Shown here one piece after another: positions 54,201 through 63,200 of a DNA stretch of 64,000 nt. Both the position numbers and the translations under genes were made by a program. Numbering within the stretch: the stretch's first letter is position 1; the number at the start of each line of letters is the position of its first letter. Below the pieces are notes generated by a model. That model was not told the DNA's origin and searched no databases. It saw only the letters and a list, made by a program, of their open reading frames with translations. The stretch covers positions 4,891,574 through 4,955,573 of the forward strand of contig OU452229.1 of the NCBI GenBank assembly GCA_911728455.2, read 5' to 3'. Source of the DNA: Marthasterias glacialis. Lineage: Eukaryota > Echinodermata > Asteroidea > Forcipulatida > Asteriidae.

Positions 54201-57200
54201 GGTTTTAAATTTGAATGGACAGGCCTACAGGTACATTAAACTGAATTTCAAAAATTCTGTACAAAATGACAGTTACCTTTCATAAGAATATTTATAGGGC
54301 TATACATGTAGATTCAGTTGTCTGCAAGAATTCAATATTGTGTTTGAATTAGCACTGGTCATGCTAGTCTGAACACCAGAGCTGGCACTATCCAGATTGC
54401 GCAGCAATGCACTTTGTGGCGTGGCGTCGCCGAGCGGATAAAAAACACCAGACTCAAGCTCTGGTGTTTCTGATAAGCAGAGTGTGGGTTTGAGTCCCGG
54501 TCGTGACACTTGTGTCCTTAAGCAAGACGTAACCATTATTGCTGCGTCCTTCGGATGGGACGTAATGCCGTAGGTCCCGTGTGTTGTGTAATGCACGTAA
54601 AAGAACCCAGTGCACTTATCGAAAAGAGAAGGTGTTCGCCCTGGTGTTCCTGGTTTGATCGGCTGCAGATTGCGCCACAGCTCCTTGTAAACAGTTACAT
54701 GGTGCTACATGTATACGTAAAGGAATACACGTAGGTCTCATACTGTACTTCAAAAAGTAACTCCGAATACCTTGCTGGAAAAAAATTGTAATACTTCTTT
54801 ATAAAGCGCATTGGAACTCTGTGTGTAATGCGCTATATAAACATGGTGTATTATTATTATTATTATTATTACTTCATTATCCTTTTATAAATTAACAGTG
54901 CTGAAGTGTGTGAGTTGCCAAATCATTCCATAACAGTACACGTGTACAGTGTAGTAGCACTGCAGTTATTCAGGTTAGCTCAGTGGTTTCTTTCCCTGCC
55001 TTTCACCTCTGTGGACCCCGGTTCGAATCCAGGACTGGAGCCTTGCATGTGGATTGGGTTTTCAGTCCCCACCTGATTACCTGGGTTTTCCCTATTCAGG
55101 GTTTTCCTCCCACATCTAAAACATCTTCTCTACACAGGTATCTTCAGGCCTACGAGCTGTTACCAGAAAGAGTTCATTATGTAGGTACATCTCTTGAAAA
55201 TTGATGTTCTAAAAATGTACAGCCTTCATTTAATTTTGCAACTTGTCTTTATAATTTTGTCGACGGTATTGGAATCGGTACGCTTCAATGTGTTTTTGTG
55301 TTTTCTTTTTGAAGACTTCTGTTGACATTTTTCAACAGCATTTTATCACACCTAAAGCTCATCTCAAAATGCTCACTATTTCTACGACGGGTATGCCGAG
55401 CTATATATATGTGAGACCCATGATTTTACATGGAGATTATTACAGAAATGTAGATTGATGGTTTGATTTCAGTTGGAATCGATTAACGTTTACAATATTG
55501 AATTAAATATTTGCCTCATCAGATTTTCTGAATGCAGCAAGGAGGCAGCACAGAAGTCCTTTAACACACCGTGCCTTGTCTGCTTCTGTTACGGCAACTC
55601 AACATGAAGAGACTCTTCCAATTACTAAGTATGTCTTTGTCTTCTTACAACTTATTAATGATAAAAATAATAAGATTAGCTGTTGCAAACTGCTTACCAA
55701 CCACAAGGACGACCTTTCAAAAAAAAAAAAAAAAAATTGGTAATGGCCTCGTGTTTGTCCCCAGCAGAGTCTTTCTCAAAGGCTAAGTGACAACACAACA
55801 GACACATACAAGTGTACTGCAGTAACAAAAGCAGTCAAGTGGAAAGGGGAAGAGCGTGGTTTAACCATAATAGGTTGGGAACACAAAAGATTAATCAAAT
55901 TATCTGTTGCAAACTGCTTACCAGCCACAAGGACCTGTAGTATATAAATGCAAACATTTTTTTTGTTAATGCCCTCAAGTTTCGACCCAAGCAGAGTCTT
56001 TCACAAAAGCTAAGGGACAACACAACACACACATACAAGTATAGGGCCTATTGGAGTAACAAAAGCTGTCAAGTGGAAAGAACGGAAGAAAGAGAGGCAG
56101 AAAGCCCCCCCCCCCCAATTCATGCCTCTTTTTTCACCTATGCCCGAAATTGAGTTTCACTGCTTTTCAACAGTACAAAATTGCGCTTAAATATTTTTGT
56201 TTGCCCCCACATAAAGTTAAGCTTGCACTCATTATTTGTATGACATTATGCAGAGCTAACTGTATGTTTGCAACACATTCGCCAACCCACCATAGGTTAA
56301 CATGACCGTCTTGCTTATAAAGGATAGAGCATCCACTCGAAAAGCAAGACAGATTTCGTTATCATGTGACCGCCTGCTTATAAGTTACGGCGACTAGTTG
56401 AGTCAGGTGATATTTGAATTGTGAGACCCATTTTAAATACATAAAGGCCCTGCACTTGCTCTATGGTCATGATGGTAGAACATTGTATGGGTTTAGAAGG
56501 TGATGCGGTGCACACTGCAGCCAACCATGCCAGAAACACCAGGGCAAACCACTTGTCTTGCGACACACATGGACTGGGTTCTTTTAAGTGAATTACCAAA
56601 AAGTGACTGTGTGCCCTTTGACTTAACCCTTTTCGCCCCAATGGCGGCTATAGTCGACTGTGCACCACACCCTGCTTGAGCCCCATTGGCGAATTTAGTC
56701 AACCAGGGGCACACACAAAACTGCACTCAAGCCAGAGCAAAAGAGCCATTTGTTATAAAGCTGTAAATTTGTCCATGTTCGCCCTTCATACTCAAACTCA
56801 GTGGAAAGAGAAAGATCAGATCTTTCTGATGATGGTACAATAAAATAAGGTTGCTATTATGCAATTCCTTCAGTTATGCAATCCCTTCGAGTGGAAAGAT
56901 CCGAACTGTCAAGCATCAACGAAGTGCCATGGTTGTGTACAAAATAAGTGTTTGAGTTTACAGATCACAATGAGGAACCAAAGACAAACCTTTTGTTGGC
57001 CGATCTCAATGACTTTTGAACGAGAGGAAAGGAAATGCAATAAGGAAGAATTGTTTTTTGACTTATTTTGCTGTAAAACGACGTCTTCAAGGTGAAAATA
57101 GAGTTTGTAAAATTGGTCTTTGTACAAGAGGTTCCTGTTGAGTAAGAGTGTGTGGTTCACGCTTGAGTGGTCAAACCAATGAACTTGAGTCTAGTTCACT

Positions 57201-60200
57201 AGATGGTTAAAAACTCCTTTTTTGCAAACTGCTTTAGCAGAAAACGAGCCTATGTAATACCGACTTCTTCCGTCCGTCTGGCCGGCTGCATTCATTAGAT
57301 GTTAAAGTTTTAGCATCAAGCTTCAAGATTTATGTTTTTGGTTGTTTTATGGAATCTAAAAAAGCCCTAAGTAAAACCATTATACAGTGACAGCCATGTG
57401 TTGTTTTTCTCAACCAATTTAAAAAAAAACTGTTAAAGTTTTGTGAATTAAATTTTTTTTTAAACTCATGAGTATGTCAGCTGTTTAAGTTGAATGAGCT
57501 ACAACAATGAGAACCTTAAGTGGTCATAACTCCTTTTATTGCAATGATGTACTGACTCGAAAGTTGAATCAAATACTTCTACCGACATGCAGATTCATAT
57601 GAAAAGTTAAAACTCAAGAGTATGACACCGGTTCCCTTTGCCACATTTTAAACCAAGTAGGCATCAGTCAGGTGAATGCTTGTTAATGTCCTTACCCCAT
57701 TGAACATCAGTTGATCAAAAGGATCAGTTTTTCTGTATCGGGCGATCTGCGGCTCGCCATGGCAGCTTTCGCTGGATTCTAGTTTTCTGTCAGGAACGTA
57801 ATATGTTTTTTAAATTTTTTTTATTCGTTGTGTTCATGAATATGGATGGCTTCTTTTCTTCCTCAGGCCGGCCAAGACTGGCATCATGCTTCTTAACATG
57901 GGTGGTCCGGAGACCGTAGACGAAGTACACGACTTCCTTCTGAGGTTGTTTCTGGATAAAGACCTCATTCCTCTTCCAGCACAAAAGTAAGCTACTAAAG
58001 AGTTAGGCCTATCTTATCGCTCAATTCTCAATGTTGGCACAAATAGTTACTCCAGAAATTACAAATGTTGGCTGATATTCCATGGAAGCAGAACGCAGCC
58101 CTGATTGACCTTTGACAACCATCAGGAGAGACTTGCAAAGCATCGTTTAAAGCCCCAGCTCAACATTGGTTATCTGACTGTAAATGCCTCCATTCTTTGC
58201 ACAAATCAAGATAATATACATGAAATATGTAATAACACCAACCTGTGAAACTGCCAGTTCATTTTGTTGTTTCGTTTGTGAGAAAAACGGTGAAAAACGG
58301 TAAAAATGCGTTCAGCATTTTTGTATGCATTCCTATAGGCAGAGTTTTGGTCTCACTGAGACGAAAACTGATTTTTGATTGTATTTCATTTACATTATTA
58401 TTTAAAAACAACAACATTTCAGGCAGAAATATTTAAAGGAAAGTTTTCTACCATAGTTATCTTCATATTATGTAAGGTACATGTATATGTAACATTTATG
58501 TTTTTCTTTTTACCAATGTTGAGCTGGGGCTTATTTAAACCCCCAAGCTATACTTCTTAACTTATTAGTGAGGTTAGAACTGGTACTGTTGTGGATTTTG
58601 CTGATAAAATGATTTTGATCTAAAATGATCTTATGTTCGAAAAAAACACTTTATTTGAAACCAGCAATTCTTATTCAGCAATTAAAGAAAAGTATTTTTC
58701 AATTTAGCATTGTGAACATCAAAGCATTTAGCATAATTATGCAAGCATCAAAGTTGAAACTATTGTCCTTTTCTGTGCAGAGTAAAGCACATTTCTTATG
58801 TAACTCTTATGAAGAACAATGGCATGTAGTGTTTGGAAACAAAGCTTTAATCTAGAAAGTTAATTGTACAAATATGAAATTAAAACAGCTAAGAAATTCA
58901 ATACGAGCAAACGTTGGAATAAGATTTTATATCAGGGGATGAAGATTGATATATTTTGATATATTTTTTGACCTGCACTAGATCACTGGGTCTCACTAGA
59001 TCACCGGGTCTAGTGGTTAAGAATGGCGGCGGGGGTCGTGGGTTTGAATTCCACCGGAGCAGTATCCCAGTGGATTTTTTTGGGGCAAGGCCCAGGAAAA
59101 ACGCTGAGTAAACAGTGCTTATCACACAACATCGATGTTAAGGGTAACAAACAAAAATAGTACCATTGGAGAAAGTTATTTGACATAATATTCTGCTTTT
59201 GATATTTACACAGCAAACTTGCCCCATTTATTGCTAAACGTCGAACGCCCAAGATTCAGGAACAGTACAAAAAGATTGGAGGTGGGTCGCCAATTAAGAT
59301 GTGGACCAACAAGCAAGGCCGAGCTCTTGTTAAACTTCTGGACAAGATTTCTCCGCAGACAGGTAAAGGCGCTATAACATTTTACCAGTATAAAACCAGT
59401 ATTTATGGAATAATTTACCATCTAATAAATTGTATTTGCAAAGTCTGTCAAACCAGGGCCCAATTTCATAATGCTGCTTAAGCACAAAAAATAGCTACAT
59501 GTAAGCACAGACAAAATCCTGCTTACCAGAATAAGGTTACCGGCCAAAATAGCATGTCACATTTACAATCTGTGACTGGTATTCTGCTTATTTTTGCTTA
59601 GCAGAAAACTTTTAAGCACTATTTTCTGCTTTAAAGCAGCTCTGTGAAGTTGGGCCCAATTAACGCCGGATGGTGTATACCGTATATACACCCCGTTATT
59701 TTCTGCCAGAAAACGGGTGACATGGGTCTTGTATTTTTGTGTGAAATTTGAGATCCCTAGTGTGAACTGAACTAAAATCTAAAACTAAACTCTATACTTT
59801 TCTTTTTATGAAAGCATTTGGTGATACGTAATTTGCTATAACCTTATTTATTTCAATAATTGTTCATGTCCCTGTGTACTTTTATGTAACTTGTCATTGT
59901 TATTCTGGAATATTTGATATGATTTTAGTGACTTTTGGTGTTTGATTTAAATTTATGCTGATTTGTATAATTTTATTGTTTTAATTTTGATTTGTTTTTT
60001 TGTAATGCCCCCTCCTACAGCCTTGTCCTGGAGACAACGCAATATTATATTCTGTAACTTATTTTGTTATTATCTACGCATCAAGACAATCCTCGGCCTC
60101 AAGATTGACCTGATCTTGTTGGTCTTGTTTGGGGTAAAGTCTTAAATGTAAACCTGGTGGAAAGTACAGTCAGTTTGTTTCATGCACTTCATAATTTCCT

Positions 60201-63200
60201 TTTTGCATATAAATGAGAAGTTCATGATTTGGACTGATTTACTTCCCAACGCTTTTAGGCTGATCTCAAGTGAAAATAACAAGCAGTACTTTGTGTATTG
60301 ATTTGCTATAACCTTATTTATTTCAATAATTGTTTGTGTCCCTGTGTACTTTTATGTTTAAACTTGTCTTTGTTATTCTGGAATATTTTTGTGCTGTTCC
60401 TGAATCTAATTTGTTATTAGTGGGGCATTCAGTTTGGCTTTTTAGTGGGTTCTTCCCTGCCTTTCGTGGACCCTGGTTTTATTCCTACATGGGACCTAAG
60501 CCTGGTATGTGGATTGGGTTTTCAGGCCATACCTGATTGCGTGGGTCCCCCCCCCCCCATTTGAGGTTTTCTCGTACCCCCCCCCACACACATTTAAAAC
60601 AGATTTCTTCATCATCTTCTCCTCACATCTTCAGGCCTACGGGGTAACAGAGCAAGGCATTTTTGATGGCTCTTTGGTTTCATTACCAGAAAGATACAAT
60701 AAAAATAATAATAATTAATGTACCTTGCATTTGTTTAACTCATACATTTTCATTGGCAGAGCGGGGTGGGGTGGGGTGGGGGGAGGGGGGTTGGGGTGCA
60801 AAGAATTTATATTGGGCCTTTCCGGTAATACTTGATATCAAGAGAAATAATTTTGTAAGAGGTGCAAGACATGTGGGCCTATATGAAATGTACTTGTACT
60901 GTACCATATTTTCTTGCATTTTCAAAATATTTTGGAGCAGATACTTGTATGTCTTAACCAATAGTGGTTCAGGGTTCGAATCCCAACCTAGGGCATTTTT
61001 TGGGGGTAAAAATAATAATACAAAAATTGTTGTTTTTGCAGCACCACACAAATACTACATAGGTTTCCGCTACGTTAAACCACTGACAGAGGATACTGTG
61101 GCGGAAATGGAGAGGTAACTTGGAACACTTTTTTTGACTTTTTTTGAAAGTTGGGGAGGTAGAGCCTTCTGCTCTACCAGCCAGGCTTCTGATAGATGAC
61201 ACCTAAGCCTACATCCTTACGGACTGTAAAGGGGGTTACCCTGTTTCAGCCCCAGGAGTAGGTGGCAACGGCCCCTGGAAAAAAACAGTTGATTTGTAGC
61301 CCACATCTCAAGTGGCTTACTGGCCTTGTGTGTCTGGCGACTTCCATAAAAAAAAAAAAAAAAAAAATGACAGTTGGTATTATTTGAAACCTTCTACACA
61401 TGCGAAACTTTGTTAAGTTTAAACAGTAGTGACAGCGATACAAACAAGACCATGCTTTTTAGTACATTGCGGTTTAATATTTCTAAAAATGACCTATTTA
61501 CCATTTATATCAGTTAGGGGTTAGGGCTAATTGGCTGATGTCTACTGAAATAAAATATCCACTTGACAACTAATAATAAAAATAATAATACTAAAATTTA
61601 TATAGCGCCCATCCATAAAAAAAATGACACTCCTAGGCACTTTCTAAAACGCTTAACACCAGATAAAAATAGATACAGATTAAGGCTTAAAAAATACAGT
61701 AAAGTTTTAAAAAAGATACAACTGGACAGAAGAGTCCAGTAAATTTAGAACTTGGCCAGTAACCCCACAATGAAACAAGTCCCGCAGTCTCGTGGTTGTA
61801 CAGGTACATTTTCCTAAATGATTAACGTGTGTATTCTGAAGCTTTTCAATGCCAAACATCCTCCTATAAGTTCAGGGAATATTAAAAAAGGATATATATT
61901 TTAGGTCTTGTAAACAATATTTCTTGTACAACTCTGTTATGTAGTGGAGATTTTCATTAAATTTTATTCATATTGTGGCCTTGTGTGTCTTCATGATTCA
62001 GTTTTAATACTTTTGCCTACGGTTGTTTTTTTATGTAGAGATGGGATAGAGAGGGCCATAGCCTTCACTCAGTACCCACAGTACAGCTGTTCGACCACTG
62101 GAAGCAGCCTGAATGCTATTTATAAATATTATGCAAAGAATCCAGAATTAGTAGCCAATAGCAAGATGAAATGGAGCGTGATTGACAGATGGCCTACCCA
62201 CCCAGGACTTGTGCAGGTATGTTGGTGCCATTGAGTGCTTTTACCACACAATGCTCTTTAATTAGACTTCCCAAGAATAAGAAATCAATACACTAATCCC
62301 AGCAGCCCTCGTTTGTGGTGGTTTGCACCACCATGTGTGACACAATTGCGAGTCAGCGCGCATGTGTACCAATCGGCATGTAGGATTCACAGTGCGTGAT
62401 TTTTTTTGGGGGGGGGGGTTCAACCATTTTTGTGACAAGTTGATTGAATTTGTTGTATTAATTTTATTTAAATTATTAATCCACTGGTCCATTTTGGCTC
62501 ATTCAGGAGGTTTAGCAGTTCCAGAAATAAAGATGATTCACAAAAATTGTTTTCAAATTTTACTGTTGAGAAAAAATGATTTAACTAGGACAACAATTGA
62601 AAAAAGGCACTTCCTCAAATAGTGCAACAAAGTATACAAATCAAGAAAGTCAAGTTCAATAGTCCAAAATTTGTAACTCATACATTAAGTTGACGCCTGG
62701 TCCAGATTGTTCTTGGTATAGCTGGACAAACTAATGTGCGACTTGACTTGTACTTGGACCAAAAGACTTGTGACTTGCCTTGTGTTTGGACCAAGTGACC
62801 TGACTTTACCTGTGACCAAATGACTTGTGACTTGGACTTGACTTGTGACTGGACTGAATAAGTTGTGACTTGACTTGGCTTGTGACCAAATGATTTGACT
62901 TGGACTTGCAAAAACTGACTTGTGACTTGAATGGGAGACTTTTGAAACGATAGCGGGCGTCCCACAGACCGGTCCTTATCTATTGTTCTCAGCGATGAAA
63001 ACAATGGAAAGAGACCGGTCTGTGGGACGCCCGCTATCGTCTCAAAATTCTCCCATTGACTTGGGACTTGCCAGAAAATGACTTGCTGCCATCTCTGCGC
63101 CTTTCACATTCAAGTCGGCCATTTAAAAGTTTCCAAACTGCCTATGCCTTGATGAGTTGCGAGTGTGATTGTTTTTAGTCGACCGCTTTTGGGGGAAAAG

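Larger units (their letters stand above)
42225..55537 (+). other. FECH intron 1 (proposed), 13.3 kb
   Basis: Contents from left: an inverted-repeat pair (42252-42660), a truncated SINE-B, a 1.17-kb tandem duplication of SINE-rich DNA (42718-45055), MITE-6 (45125-45330), about 650 bp without recognised features, the Gmr1-like LTR retrotransposon (45984-53135), MITE-3 (53171-53629), SINE-C (54414-54871) and SINE-A (54970-55200). If exon 1 is wrong, this is intergenic DNA. Confidence 0.6.
55629..57866 (+). other. FECH intron 2
   Basis: The intron is 2.2 kb. It holds two direct copies of a roughly 180-bp segment (55676-55855 and 55900-56082), a C run near 56107, and a truncated SINE-C on the - strand (56437-56598). 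The frames at 56378-56726 (-) and 56859-57160 are not recognised. Confidence 0.7.
57987..59213 (+). other. FECH intron 3
   Basis: The intron is 1.2 kb and carries MITE-1 copy 2 (58151-58531) and a diverged SINE-B (58990-59150). Confidence 0.8.
59363..61041 (+). other. FECH intron 4
   Basis: The intron is 1.7 kb. It holds a MITE-2 (59457-59657), two copies of a 91-bp direct repeat (59831-59921, 60301-60391), a SINE-A (60418-60716), a G-rich run near 60762-60795 and a SINE-B-like fragment with GGGTTCGAATCCC near 60972. Confidence 0.75.
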
